Assembly: GCF_015209595.1 (NCBI RefSeq)
Contig: NZ_JADEYS010000010.1
Span: forward strand, 1-64,000
Direction: 5' to 3'
Origin: Pontibacterium sinense
GTDB taxonomy: Bacteria; Pseudomonadota; Gammaproteobacteria; Pseudomonadales; Balneatricaceae
Length of the DNA: 64,000 nt
Position 1 is the first letter of the stretch. The number at the start of each line of letters is the position of its first letter. Below are positions 16,053 to 25,254 of this stretch, piece after piece. The notes beneath the pieces were generated by a model. That model searched no databases. It was not told the origin of the DNA and saw only the letters and a program-made list of their open reading frames with translations. A program made the translations under genes and the position numbers.

Positions 16053-17132
16053 ATGAAAGACTTAATGAGTCATGAAGAGTTTATAGAAGCTACTACTGTA
16101 GAGTGGCATCTCCACAAAGACACGTACTCTGGATATATCAGAGATGCTTACAAATTCATTTTCTCTAATAAGAAGTTTGCAAGGCTTCTTGATGGGGAAA
16201 ATACAGAAGATGTTTTGCGATCAATCTTTGATAGTGAACAAGCTATCGATATGATCAAGCAAATGCTGACCAAAGAATCAAAAAGCAGAACTTCAAACTC
16301 TTGGAGAAAGCTTCGTAGATCTGCAGCTGTGTTGGCGAAGAGTGTTGGGAGTGATGATTTTGCAGCCTCTATGGTTGGTAAAAATGCTTGGAAGAACCCG
16401 ACTCCAGAATCGCAGCGCTTTCGTCAGACTGGTAAATCTCTTCGACAGAAAACGGTTACTGATATCGACTTCAATATGATCATGGCAAATAGAAGAGAGT
16501 CAGAAGATTCAGAATCTTGTGCATTGCTCAATATTGGAAGATATCTTGGAGCTAGGCCAACTGAAATGAATCGTATTGAAGTTCTTGATGCACAAGGCAG
16601 CGGAGAGATAACAGTCTTTATTGGCGGATCAAAGAAGACTAAAAAGGGCGAAAGCGGCCACTGGAAGCAGCGAGGTATTGATCGCACACTGACTCTGAAG
16701 TTAAGTCGCACAGAGATGATTGAACTTACAACATCGATTCTGATTGCAGATGGAATGGAAGACAAAGATGTTGAAGCTTGCAGAAAGCGAATCACTAGAA
16801 ATGTCAGCAAGATCTGGCCACAGCGTTCCAGGAAATTCTGCTTATATAGTTTGCGCTACACGATGGGTAGTAATCTGAAGAAGTCTTACAATGGCTATCG
16901 CAATAAAGACAAGCTTATTGCTGCCGCAATGGGTCATCTGTCTACTTCGTCAGCAAGTAGTTATGGCAACATTAAGAGCGGTGTAAAAACTGGTGTTCCA
17001 GTGCCCTCAAAAGAAACACTTGCTCAAGTAGAAGTTGATACTGGAAGAAAGCGAAGCTATGGCAAGCAAAGACGCAGACAGCGAACAATGCCAAGTGGAG
17101 CACCTGCAGCAGGGATGACTGCAAGGATGTAA
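16053..17132 (+). CDS. Tyrosine recombinase-like protein
   Basis: A 359-aa protein with a divergent tyrosine recombinase catalytic domain. The first Arg box is LGARPTEMNRI, a Lys-rich strand is GGSKKTKKGE, box II is LYSLRYT with Tyr in place of the usual His, and the final box is AAMGHLSTSSASSYGNI with the likely nucleophile Tyr. The N-terminal 120 residues would be the arm/core-binding part. The tail is very basic. The start is the ATG at 16053 with AAGAG upstream; a GTG 9 bp earlier is possible. It lies just downstream of the structured RNA block. It is distinct from the integrase at 19454, and its target site is unknown. Confidence 0.65.
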   Translation: MKDLMSHEEFIEATTVEWHLHKDTYSGYIRDAYKFIFSNKKFARLLDGENTEDVLRSIFDSEQAIDMIKQMLTKESKSRTSNSWRKLRRSAAVLAKSVGSDDFAASMVGKNAWKNPTPESQRFRQTGKSLRQKTVTDIDFNMIMANRRESEDSESCALLNIGRYLGARPTEMNRIEVLDAQGSGEITVFIGGSKKTKKGESGHWKQRGIDRTLTLKLSRTEMIELTTSILIADGMEDKDVEACRKRITRNVSKIWPQRSRKFCLYSLRYTMGSNLKKSYNGYRNKDKLIAAAMGHLSTSSASSYGNIKSGVKTGVPVPSKETLAQVEVDTGRKRSYGKQRRRQRTMPSGAPAAGMTARM

Positions 17133-17135
17133 TAG

Positions 17136-17165
17136 AAGCCCTGGACCTCTAGGGCTTATCTTTTA
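17136..17165 (+). terminator. Terminator after the recombinase-like gene
   Basis: AAGCCC (17136-17141) and GGGCTT (17152-17157) form a 6-bp stem followed by ATCTTTTAT. It begins 4 bp after the stop codon. Confidence 0.6.
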
Positions 17166-17190
17166 TAGGGTCTATCAAAACCCATAAATA

Positions 17191-17252
17191 CCATTACATG
17201 TATTGACAATAATTCGATCAGCACTAAAATAGATTATAATTGTCATTACATG
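17191..17252 (+). promoter_or_regulatory. Promoter flanked by paired CATTACATG sites
   Basis: TTGACA (17203-17208), a 16-bp spacer and TAAAAT (17225-17230) make a good sigma-70 promoter for the metallopeptidase gene. CCATTACATG (17191-17200) and TGTCATTACATG (17241-17252) flank it. The same motif flanks the parA promoter at 18352-18418, so one regulator probably binds both. Confidence 0.55.
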
Positions 17253-17259
17253 GATAGAT

Positions 17260-18138
17260 ATGAGATTACAGTTTATTGCTGCCACACTTCTTTCTTTGTC
17301 TGCATGTACTGCAGAAATCTCCAGTCCCGTCGATCAGATTCTTTCGTTCTACAGTAAGCCAGGTTTACCAATACACATCATTCGCACAGCTCAATACAAA
17401 GAAGATATCAACAAGCTCGATGTCGATCCAGCTTTTGTGAAGTCAGTATTTGAGAAGAGATTCAAGTACACGTTTGATGGCGAACCATTGTCAGAGTCGT
17501 TCAACAGGGACTACATACAAACCCTGGTTACATACACTAGAAAGGACAAAAGTACTGCTGCGTGTTTGATCCGTATTGGTGAAGATTTTTATGCTTCTAT
17601 ATATAGAAGGGCGCATTTGGAAGGTTTGCTGGTTGTCGCTCATGAAGCAGGTCACTGTCATCAGCTTTCTAGCTTCCTGAAACGTGATCAGTATCAGTCG
17701 GCATTGCCAGGTGTTCGTTATCTTCGTAATACTGAAATAACTCAAGAAGTTCGATCAAAAAAGATCTCTAAAAGGGAAGGGATCTTTCTTCTGAAGTACT
17801 CAGAGTACATTCGAGAAGTAGCAGCAGACATCTCTTCTCTCTTATATTTGCGACATCAATATCGAGCAAGCGATGAAGCGATACAAAAAGCTCTGGATCA
17901 TCTTCTGAAAAAGAGAGGTCGTAAAAATATCCACAAGTATCCAAATTCTGTTGGTCACAAGACGACACTGTTTCTGGAAAAACTGACTATAAAGTTGCTG
18001 GATTCGCACATGGAAGAGTTTCAAAGAGATACGTTTCTGGCTTCGATGAAGATTGCATACAGTCTTGATCGATCATTTACCTTTGACGGCTTCAAAGAGA
18101 AGTACGGTCACTTGGCACTAACTACGAACCACTTCTGA
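17260..18138 (+). CDS. Lipoprotein zinc metallopeptidase-like protein
   Basis: A 292-aa protein. A signal sequence with lipobox LSAC (cysteine 16) predicts a lipid-anchored envelope protein. VVAHEAGHCHQ (HEAGH, 128-132) is an HExxH zinc-peptidase motif, and EYIREVAADISSL about 60 residues later could supply the third ligand. No named family is certain. The ATG at 17260 has a poor ribosome-binding site but a strong promoter upstream. The last 20 bp overlap the convergent zinc-ribbon gene. Cell-wall or protein remodelling for a mobile element is speculative. Confidence 0.65.
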   Translation: MRLQFIAATLLSLSACTAEISSPVDQILSFYSKPGLPIHIIRTAQYKEDINKLDVDPAFVKSVFEKRFKYTFDGEPLSESFNRDYIQTLVTYTRKDKSTAACLIRIGEDFYASIYRRAHLEGLLVVAHEAGHCHQLSSFLKRDQYQSALPGVRYLRNTEITQEVRSKKISKREGIFLLKYSEYIREVAADISSLLYLRHQYRASDEAIQKALDHLLKKRGRKNIHKYPNSVGHKTTLFLEKLTIKLLDSHMEEFQRDTFLASMKIAYSLDRSFTFDGFKEKYGHLALTTNHF

Positions 18139-18300
18139 TAGCTCGATCACATTTTTTACCTGGCCAGTGCGTGATAGATGTGTTTGGCCACCATCGACAG
18201 ATATCGATCCACAGTGGCATGTTACAAACTCGTGCTCATGCTTGCTTTCGATGATCTCGCCGCACTTACGGCACTTGGCTCTGTTTCGCTTTATTTCCAT
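18118..18300 (-). CDS. Zinc-ribbon protein of a small conserved family
   Basis: A 60-aa protein beginning MEIKRNRAKCRKCGEIIESK and containing EFVTCHCGSISVDGG. The CxxC and CxC pairs suggest a single zinc ribbon. This pattern recurs in small uncharacterised proteins of bacteria and phages. Function is unknown. It converges on and overlaps the metallopeptidase gene by 20 bp. Confidence 0.7.
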   Translation of the reverse strand: MEIKRNRAKCRKCGEIIESKHEHEFVTCHCGSISVDGGQTHLSRTGQVKNVIELSEVVRS

Positions 18301-18351
18301 CTCTACATTTTAACAGTGTTTTGAACGCAAAACATACAATTTTGTAAATAA

Positions 18352-18418
18352 ATGTAATGACAGATATTGACATTTATCCTACCAGTCCTATAATTCAGGT
18401 CATAATATGTCATTACAT
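18352..18418 (+). promoter_or_regulatory. parA promoter flanked by inverted ATGTAATGACA sites
   Basis: TTGACA (18367-18372), a 16-bp spacer and TATAAT (18389-18394) match the sigma-70 consensus fully. ATGTAATGACA (18352-18362) and its inverse TGTCATTACAT (18408-18418) flank the promoter symmetrically, as expected of a repressor or partition autoregulation site. Confidence 0.65.
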
Positions 18419-18436
18419 ATATGGAGATATAGAGAT

Positions 18437-19126
18437 ATGGCTAGAGGTATATTGATCGGTGGTCAAAAAGGCGGCACGGGAAAGTCACTGGTTGCTTGTA
18501 ATCTGGCAACGATGATCTCTAGTCAGGGGATGGATGTCGTACTTGTTGATTGCGATATCCAGGCAACCAGTTACAAGTTCTGGAGTCGTAGAAGTGAAAA
18601 GGATTTTGACTGCATTCTTGAGCGTCATGATGTTTTTGATATTGCAAAGTTCGAGGACACCCTTCAGCAATGTCGAATTAATTATGACGTGTTGGTGGTT
18701 GATGTTGGCGGTCAAGACTCGAAGCATCTTCGCGCTGCCCTGGCTTGTGATGCTATCGATGTACTGCTTTCACCAATACAACCATCTTTCAGTGATATAG
18801 AAACTCTTGTGCATCTAGATAATCTTGTTGAGAGCGCGATACAGTTCAATACAGAGCTAGATACGTACTGTCTTGTAAATCGCTGTCATTACAATCACAA
18901 TGTCACTAGCAGAAAGTCTGCTCTCGGCTTTATCGATAAGCACTGTAAAAACCTCAAGAGCTTCGATCAAACTCTGACTGATCTGATCGCTTACAGACAA
19001 GCATTTGGTAAGGGTCAATCTGTTATCGAGTTCGAAGATGTTCGAAACGGTAGTAAGCGATGCAGTGCTGAGATGCAGCTTCTATATAAGTGCTTGACTG
19101 GCCGTAACTACAAGGTAATGACATGA
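18437..19126 (+). CDS. parA: ParA-family partition ATPase
   Basis: A 229-aa P-loop ATPase of the ParA/MinD group. The deviant Walker A is KGGTGKS (11-17), followed by VVLVDCDIQATS (Walker A') and VLVVDVGGQDS (Walker B). Size fits small plasmid-type ParA proteins without an N-terminal DNA-binding domain. It would move DNA cargo along the nucleoid. I chose the ATG at 18437 with GGAGAT upstream; an earlier ATG at 18407 lies inside the operator-like site. Its TGA overlaps the ATG of the next gene (ATGA). Presence in an integrated island suggests a plasmid-like or ICE-like stage. Confidence 0.82.
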   Translation: MARGILIGGQKGGTGKSLVACNLATMISSQGMDVVLVDCDIQATSYKFWSRRSEKDFDCILERHDVFDIAKFEDTLQQCRINYDVLVVDVGGQDSKHLRAALACDAIDVLLSPIQPSFSDIETLVHLDNLVESAIQFNTELDTYCLVNRCHYNHNVTSRKSALGFIDKHCKNLKSFDQTLTDLIAYRQAFGKGQSVIEFEDVRNGSKRCSAEMQLLYKCLTGRNYKVMT

Positions 19127-19437
19127 GTGATGAATTCGAAGGTGCTGCATCTCCTGAAAAGAATGATTTTGTAAATAAAGCTGGTAAGACACCTGCGGAA
19201 GAGGTGGAGCTTCTATTGATGGTTGGTGGCCAAATTTCTGGACGCAAAGAGAACTACTCAAAGAGCCAGACGTACTATCTTCACAACACAATTGATGAAT
19301 GGATACGTACAAGTGGCAAAGCGGAAGGTAATTTACAGGTCATTGTTAACTATCTTCTTAAGCGTGGTATTGAAGCTGTAGAGAAAGAAGGAAGACAAGT
19401 GATGATTAATGCGTCGAAGTTTAAAGGCCTGGAGTAA
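19123..19437 (+). CDS. Probable ParA partner (small partition DNA-binding protein)
   Basis: A 104-aa protein overlapping the parA stop by 4 bp. An acidic N-terminus (EFEGAASPEK) is followed by a basic, helical C-terminal part (TYYLHNTIDEWIRTS ... YLLKRGIEAVEK) with ribbon-helix-helix-like character. Position and size fit the small centromere-binding partners of short ParA proteins. The family assignment is inferred from context. Confidence 0.5.
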   Translation: MSDEFEGAASPEKNDFVNKAGKTPAEEVELLLMVGGQISGRKENYSKSQTYYLHNTIDEWIRTSGKAEGNLQVIVNYLLKRGIEAVEKEGRQVMINASKFKGLE

Positions 19438-19453
19438 AGGGAGAGGCTGCTGA

Positions 19454-20860
19454 ATGGCGAAGTCTGTTGTTTTTAATGGTTTTGAAGGTTTTGCTGAACC
19501 AGGGGTTGAAGTTCGTGGCTTATCTATTCGAATCTACTTTAATTATCGTAGCAAACAAGAGAAGCCAAGATTTTGTTCGATTGAAAATGTCCATTCAGTA
19601 AAGCAATTTCAGGATCTGCTTGATGAAGCAAGCGATATTCAAAGATTGCTTGATCGAATGTCAAAGCGCGGAACGCTGACAGATGAAATCTACGCAACCC
19701 ATCTTCCAGAGTCTGAACTTGCAAAAAATAGGGGTGGAAGCAGAGCAACAGTAAACTTTAAACAACTGGCTCAGAGATACCTCGATGACCAGGAACCGCT
19801 CGTGCGCAGGGGAGATATCTCTGGCGGCACAGTAGAGTCTCGCAGAAAAGCTCTCATAACATCACAACACATGAACAAGCTGTCAGCGATGCGTGATATG
19901 CCGAAGAATCATAAGCACACGTTACTGTATCAGCAAGGGCTCGGTGATATGCGAATTGGTGATATCACTTTCGATGTGCTTCGCAAGCTGCAGACATATT
20001 TGTATGACTATGCTCCAAGAGAGACTGGTAAGTTCGGATACTCTGAAAAATATGTGAATAACATATTGGATGCCATTCGGCAGGTATTCAAATACGCTCT
20101 GCAGCATCAAATAGTAGAGAAAGATCCATCGGAAAACATAAAAACTCTTCGCGTACCCACAAAAAACAAGCTTGAAGAGCAAATGTTTTTCGACTTCGAA
20201 GAGCAAGAAGCCATCTATCAAGCTTGCATAGATGACAATAAGCCATGCCTTGCGGAAGCATTTAAGTTCGGATGCTGGACAGGACTTCGAAAAGAAGAAC
20301 TGCTTGCATTGGCTTGGGAAGACATCAATTTGGAAGCAAATTCGGTGACTGTAACAAGGGCGTACACAAGAGAAGATGAATTTCATCATCCAAAAACCAA
20401 AACCTCTTATCGATCAATTGAACTGCTTGATGATGCTCGTGACGCACTAGATAGAGCGTATCAACACACTAGTGAAGCAGAGCCAAAAACATTCATGGTA
20501 AAGCGGCCAGAACAGAACGGTAGAGTTCCAGAAGAGCTGCGTTTGGTGTTTCAAAACTTTGCCAAAGGTGGGCCAATACCCCGTGCTTGGAATGAAGGAT
20601 CGCTTCGAAAGGCTTGGAATAGAATAAAGAAGCTTTCTGGCGTAGATCTGCCATTCAAATACGTTCGGCACACGTATGGTTCTATGCGAATGTCGGCAGG
20701 AGGCATGGAAGAGGAAGTAGCTGATGAGATGGGGCACAATGGCACAACGATGGTTCATCGACACTACACAGTGCAGAGCAATAAGTTCAACAAGCAGATG
20801 ATCGCAAGCAAGAACAAGGCTATGAGCAAACTGAAGGAAGAGCTTGCTGAACTTGAATGA
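19454..20860 (+). CDS. int: Tyrosine integrase of the island
   Basis: A 468-aa site-specific tyrosine recombinase. Catalytic signatures are WTGLRKEELLAL (Arg I), KTKTSYRSIEL (Lys), FKYVRHTYGSM (box II Arg), EMGHNGTTMVHRHYTVQ (His and nucleophile Tyr). The N-terminal half contains SAM-like and arm-binding regions. It lies 150 bp from a tRNA-Pro 3' fragment, the expected attachment site, and reads toward it. It probably integrates and excises the island. It follows the partition pair by 16 bp and may be cotranscribed. Confidence 0.9.
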   Translation: MAKSVVFNGFEGFAEPGVEVRGLSIRIYFNYRSKQEKPRFCSIENVHSVKQFQDLLDEASDIQRLLDRMSKRGTLTDEIYATHLPESELAKNRGGSRATVNFKQLAQRYLDDQEPLVRRGDISGGTVESRRKALITSQHMNKLSAMRDMPKNHKHTLLYQQGLGDMRIGDITFDVLRKLQTYLYDYAPRETGKFGYSEKYVNNILDAIRQVFKYALQHQIVEKDPSENIKTLRVPTKNKLEEQMFFDFEEQEAIYQACIDDNKPCLAEAFKFGCWTGLRKEELLALAWEDINLEANSVTVTRAYTREDEFHHPKTKTSYRSIELLDDARDALDRAYQHTSEAEPKTFMVKRPEQNGRVPEELRLVFQNFAKGGPIPRAWNEGSLRKAWNRIKKLSGVDLPFKYVRHTYGSMRMSAGGMEEEVADEMGHNGTTMVHRHYTVQSNKFNKQMIASKNKAMSKLKEELAELE

Positions 20861-20872
20861 ATCTCAATTTTT

Positions 20873-20893
20873 TATGGTATAAAAGCTACCATA
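20873..20893. repeat. Inverted repeat TATGGTA-N7-TACCATA
   Basis: A perfect 7-bp inverted repeat just after the integrase stop and before the attachment site. There is no T run, so it is more likely a recombination accessory or regulator site than a terminator. Confidence 0.4.
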
Positions 20894-21010
20894 TAGGCAT
20901 TTGGTGTGGTAAGATGTACAAATAAGTGCTAAATCTGCATTTATCCCATGCGTACCCCACGCCTTCTCTGTTTTTCCAAGAATTCCTTTAAATACGCGGC
21001 CTACAGAGCA

Positions 21011-21046
21011 AAGGGGTCGGAGGTTCAAATCCTCTCATCCCGACCA
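21011..21046 (+). other. Attachment site: 3' fragment of a tRNA-Pro gene
   Basis: The sequence carries a T arm (GGAGG TTCAAAT CCTCT) and the 3' acceptor strand with CCA (CATCCCGACCA). This matches the 3' end of bacterial tRNA-Pro. No 5' half precedes it: the required 5' acceptor and D arm are absent over the previous 80 bp. It is therefore the att copy made by integration, and it marks the island's right border. The intact tRNA should lie at the island's other end. Confidence 0.85.
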
Positions 21047-21310
21047 TTAATACCCCCCATCTTCTGATTCATTACTGAATAGTGCTTTTTGAATGAATCA
21101 AATTTGATTTCCCTTCTGTTTTTGAAAAATTTCCTATCAGAGCACGTGGTTTCCTATATTGAACTGTGCCTCTCACTTGGTTAGGCTTCGGTAGTACGTC
21201 TTTGGTCGCATAATAAGATGTCAGCTTGATGAAATATCCATTAGAGATAGTCAGATGTTGGCCGACAACAAGATCAGAGAGATAAAACGTGGCTCAAGAA
21301 GGGTTCCCAG

Positions 21311-23191
21311 ATGAAAGTCTCACACAAAATCGCGTTGTTTGCGTCGATCATTGTCGTTCTGGCATTTTCGATTTTTTCATGGGTGCAGTACTACAGTGTG
21401 CGTGATGCGCTGTATGAGAAGACGGCAACAGGTACGGCTGAAGCAACACAAGCTTTGGGTCAGCAGATAACGAACTGGCTGAACGGTAAGTTAGCACTGA
21501 TCGATATGATGGCGGAAACCATTGATGATGATTTCAGTGAGATTGGTATTCAGTCAACGTTTAACACACCGTTGCTGAAGCGCGAGTTTATTTTGATCTT
21601 TGGTGGTCTGGATACAGACGGTGAACGCATCACTAATGATCCTTCCTGGAATCCACAGGGCTGGGATGCACGTAAGCGTCCCTGGTATCCCTATGCGCGT
21701 AGTCACAAGCGTGCAGTACTGACCGATCCGTACCCTGATGCTGCCACGAAAGAGATTCTGATCTCTGCGGTTGCCAATCTCTACGATAAAGGGCAATTCA
21801 AAGGTGCCTTTGGTGGGGACTTGAGTCTCAAGGCTGTGTCTGATGCAGTGAATACACTGAACTTTCATGGTACCGGTTATGCATTTCTGGTGAGTGCAGA
21901 TGGCAACATCATTAGCCACCCGAACGGCGAGCTGAACGGAAAAGGGCAAGGTGAACTGTTCACTGCGGGTGTACCGAAATTTTCAGAAGATTTGCAGGAA
22001 GCTCAGGTGAGTGGGCAGACCGTGTTCACCTCCTACTACAAGCTCAGCGGCCTTTACGGCAGTGAATGGTATTTGGGTGTCGTGCTGGATAAAGCGAAGG
22101 TGATGGCAGAGGCGAATGCGTTTGGCTGGGCGGCTTTGATCGGTACATTGATCAGTGCATTGCTGACCTCTATCGCAATCTATTTGGCCGTGTCGCGCAC
22201 ATTGCACCCGCTGCAGGCGTTGCAGGCATCGTTGCAAGAGATTAACAGCGGTGAGGGTGATCTGACTAAACGTCTGGAGGTGACAACCAAAGATGAATTT
22301 GGGCAGGTATCCGAAGAATTTAACCGTTTTGTCGATTTTCTGCAGCAGTTGGTCGGACAGGTAAAGAGCATTTCGGTGGATGTGCGAGCCAATACTGATC
22401 TGACGGCGACATCGGCTGAAACGGCCTCCGGACAGCTGCGGCAGCAATTGTTTGAACTGGATCAGCTGGCCACCGCAATGCATGAGATGTCCGCAACGGC
22501 GCATGATGTGGCGTCTAATGCTCAGCGTACAGCTGCATCGTCACAAGAGGTGGATGAGGCAACGCATGCCGGTGTTGAAGTCGTATCGCGTACGACAGAC
22601 TCCATCGCGGATCTGGCAAATGATATGGACACTGTTGTGGGGACAATTAACGACCTGTCATCCTACAGCGACAATATCGCGTCTATTCTGACCACTATTA
22701 CCGACATTGCAGATCAGACTAACCTGTTGGCGCTTAATGCTGCGATTGAAGCGGCGCGTGCGGGTGATTTAGGGCGTGGTTTTGCAGTAGTGGCAGATGA
22801 AGTTCGGGCGTTGGCGTCTCGTACGCAGCAGTCAACGGAAGAGATTAAAGACATGATTCAGCAGCTGCAGGCAGGTGTGAAAAATGCCGAGGTGGTGATT
22901 ATGAAAGGGCGCGATCGTGCGACCCAGACGCAGGCAATGGCCAGCGAAGCCGATGGCGTGTTGAGCAGTATCCGTGAGAGCATTTTGGATATAAATCAGA
23001 TGACGCTGCAGATTGCGACTGCAGCGGAAGAGCAGAGTGCGACCGCTGAGGAGATTAACCGCAATACGGCCAATATCCGTGATATCAGTGGTTCTGTATC
23101 TGAGCAGGCGCATGAGCAGGAGAGTAATTGTAACTCGATGGTTCAGCTGACCAGTCAGCAGGATAGTGCCTTGAGTAAATTTAAGGTCTGA
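21311..23191 (+). CDS. Methyl-accepting chemotaxis protein with dCache sensor
   Basis: A 626-aa chemoreceptor. A transmembrane helix (about 8-27) is followed by a periplasmic dCache domain (about 35-270), a second helix (about 274-295), HAMP (about 297-350) and a signalling domain with [20 protein letters not shown] as the hairpin tip. The sensor has RPWY, DPYPD and GGDLSL in order, resembling the amino-acid or amine ligand motif of dCache domains; the ligand is inferred. It is the first core gene after the island border and lies 2 kb from the catabolic cluster. Confidence 0.92.
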   Translation: MKVSHKIALFASIIVVLAFSIFSWVQYYSVRDALYEKTATGTAEATQALGQQITNWLNGKLALIDMMAETIDDDFSEIGIQSTFNTPLLKREFILIFGGLDTDGERITNDPSWNPQGWDARKRPWYPYARSHKRAVLTDPYPDAATKEILISAVANLYDKGQFKGAFGGDLSLKAVSDAVNTLNFHGTGYAFLVSADGNIISHPNGELNGKGQGELFTAGVPKFSEDLQEAQVSGQTVFTSYYKLSGLYGSEWYLGVVLDKAKVMAEANAFGWAALIGTLISALLTSIAIYLAVSRTLHPLQALQASLQEINSGEGDLTKRLEVTTKDEFGQVSEEFNRFVDFLQQLVGQVKSISVDVRANTDLTATSAETASGQLRQQLFELDQLATAMHEMSATAHDVASNAQRTAASSQEVDEATHAGVEVVSRTTDSIADLANDMDTVVGTINDLSSYSDNIASILTTITDIADQTNLLALNAAIEAARAGDLGRGFAVVADEVRALASRTQQSTEEIKDMIQQLQAGVKNAEVVIMKGRDRATQTQAMASEADGVLSSIRESILDINQMTLQIATAAEEQSATAEEINRNTANIRDISGSVSEQAHEQESNCNSMVQLTSQQDSALSKFKV

Positions 23192-23239
23192 GTGGTATTC
23201 AGCCTTTAAGCAGGGTTGTGTCTGAGTATGGCGATTGAC

Positions 23240-24136
23240 TCAGGTGCAGCCGATAGCTTCCGTCCATGCACGTGCTTTCTCCTGAAGAAAGCACAACTCT
23301 TCCGAAAGCCGTTTCATCGGCAGGTCGATATCCCCCCACGCTTTATGCACACAGCTCTGTGTGAGGTTTTTTTCCAGCGCGTCGTCTGACAGGTCCAGCC
23401 ATTCGGGGTTTTTGGTCAGATAGATGCTGATGAAATCCGCCAGTTGAATCACCAATATTAAGCTTCGGAAGCTCTTAGGAAGCTCTTCGTTGGCGTAGAT
23501 GCTGTATTTGTGGTGGGCGCGAACCATGTTGCAGATGACTTTAGGTAGCTGCCAGTGTTTGCAGGCGATCATGCCAACCTGAGAATGATCATAACCGATA
23601 CGGCGTTGTTCAACCTGAGGCAGTTCCTGGGGGGATGCCCAGCTTGTGCTAGGGGTACCTTTGAGGGCTTCAGGAGCGACATCAAACATTACAAAGCGAC
23701 CGATGTCATGCAGTAGGCCACAGATGTAAGCCATTTCTGGATTTACGCCCAATTCCTTCATATTGAGTGCAATATGTTCGGCATAGATCGCTGTTTCGAT
23801 AGAGTGTTTCCACAGGAGTTTGTGCTCGTCCTGGGATGGTACAAACACACGGGTAACGCCCAGTGTTGTGATGTACTGGGCAATACTTTCTGTGCCGATG
23901 CGGGACATCGCCAGGGTCAGGCTATTGATTGGATTGCTGGCTGCAGAAGCGGCTGAGTTGGCGATCTTAAGGATTAAGGTCGTCAGTGAAGGGTCTTTTC
24001 GTGCAAGAGCGACCATCTTCTCAAAATAGTCATCCGCTGATTTGTCCATCGCCATCAGCTCAGTGAGCACAATAGGAAGGAAGGGGAGCTGTCTGACTTC
24101 TTCTTCAATCTCTAGCAGAGCCGGGACATGAGTCAT
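23240..24136 (-). CDS. HDOD domain protein
   Basis: A 298-aa HDOD-domain protein, an HD-related signalling module without phosphohydrolase activity in most members. Typical phrases are LPFLPIVLTELM near the start and ICGLLHDIGRFVMFDV in the middle, where HD is retained. HDOD proteins act in regulation of motility, biofilm or cell cycle. It converges on the chemoreceptor gene with a short gap, so a motility link is possible but unproven. Confidence 0.85.
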   Translation of the reverse strand: MTHVPALLEIEEEVRQLPFLPIVLTELMAMDKSADDYFEKMVALARKDPSLTTLILKIANSAASAASNPINSLTLAMSRIGTESIAQYITTLGVTRVFVPSQDEHKLLWKHSIETAIYAEHIALNMKELGVNPEMAYICGLLHDIGRFVMFDVAPEALKGTPSTSWASPQELPQVEQRRIGYDHSQVGMIACKHWQLPKVICNMVRAHHKYSIYANEELPKSFRSLILVIQLADFISIYLTKNPEWLDLSDDALEKNLTQSCVHKAWGDIDLPMKRLSEELCFLQEKARAWTEAIGCT

Positions 24137-24723
24137 ACAGCGCGTCCATGATCATGAAACAGTTAAGGTATATGTGAAGTGTATAAAAAAGCTGGTTAAT
24201 GTCACGAATTAAAACGGAATAAACATATATGATGTTTTAATTTTCATGGGGTTAACATGCAGTTGTAAACGATTTTCTGCTTGTTTCAGTCCCGTCTTTA
24301 AGGGCGCGACGCCATCAATATCACGATGGGATAATTATCCATTGTCTTGCCGGGGCTTTCAATTCTGCTTTCGATTTAGGATGGCTCTGAGATAGGCCTT
24401 TGGCGCTATGGCCTATTCTTGGCTGTGACTATTTCGGTGTTACCTATGTATCTTTGGTGCAAGCGGGAATGCGTTGCTACGCATAAAAATACAATAGCGA
24501 TGATTAATCTGGTTAGGTGTTTTTCCTGATTATTGCTTCTTGTTAGGTGAATTTTCTGGATCGTTAGGAAATTCAGAGCGGCGATAGGAATCATATTTTT
24601 GGATTGGTATTGTTCCGGACATCCCTGATATTTGGGTACGGCTTCCCTTATTTATTGCACCTGTTGCTGACGTTAAGAAACGTCTGCTGATGATGGTGTA
24701 TTTGACCTAAACAGACCGAGACA
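24137..24723. other. Intergenic region with a 9-bp inverted repeat
   Basis: About 590 bp upstream of the HDOD gene. AATTAAAAC (24207-24215) and GTTTTAATT (24234-24242) are perfectly inverted with an 18-bp spacer; this may be an operator for the HDOD gene. The remainder has no coding character. Confidence 0.45.
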
Positions 24724-24936
24724 ATGACTAAAACTTTTGCTTTTGCACCTATTCGTAACGTATATAAAATCCGTCAGGCCGCAGCTGATAGCTGGTGGGT
24801 ATATTTGCATAACCTCGGAAACAACGGTGAGCTGAGCATTACCTCTCGTGTGGTATTTTTCGCCAATAGCCGTGCGCAGGTTGATCAGTGGATTGAAAGC
24901 AAAGATGAGTTCGTATTTGTCATTGCAGACGACTAA
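24724..24936 (+). CDS. Small hypothetical protein (70 aa)
   Basis: A 70-aa protein rich in aromatic residues (SWWVYLHN, VVFFAN) ending in acidic DD. GAGAC precedes the ATG. No family was recognised. It stands alone between the HDOD gene and iacR. Composition looks coding, but identity is unknown. Confidence 0.45.
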   Translation: MTKTFAFAPIRNVYKIRQAAADSWWVYLHNLGNNGELSITSRVVFFANSRAQVDQWIESKDEFVFVIADD

Positions 24937-25254
24937 GTCCTAGTCTGTATTATCATGGGAAATCATTCAGGGCGTTTGTCGCACTGAATGATAGAGCGGC
25001 ACTTTTCCTGTCCTTGCTCAGTTCAGCGTTTCTGGTCGTATTTGTAAGTTGCTCAGTTCGATCATCGTTGCATTTCTTCTATTCGTTCGCTATCACTGGA
25101 TAGCGGCTACTAATTACCCTCGTCTGGTCGCGTGATTTTTGCTATCGTTGGCACCGTGTCGCGGTTGTTTTAAGTGTGTTCTGTTTGTGGCTAATTGATG
25201 ATTTCAGGTACGGGCCTATGGGAGGTCGATAACTGAAAGCAAAGGTAGAGACTC
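24937..25254. other. Intergenic region upstream of iacR
   Basis: About 320 bp. ATCATTCAG (24962-24970) and CTGAATGAT (24984-24992) form a perfect 9-bp stem without a T run. The rest should contain the iacR promoter, but I see no strong consensus boxes. Confidence 0.4.

Noticed and set aside
20960-21046. A complete tRNA-Pro gene
   Set aside because: The T arm and 3' acceptor are present but no matching 5' acceptor, D arm or anticodon arm precedes them.
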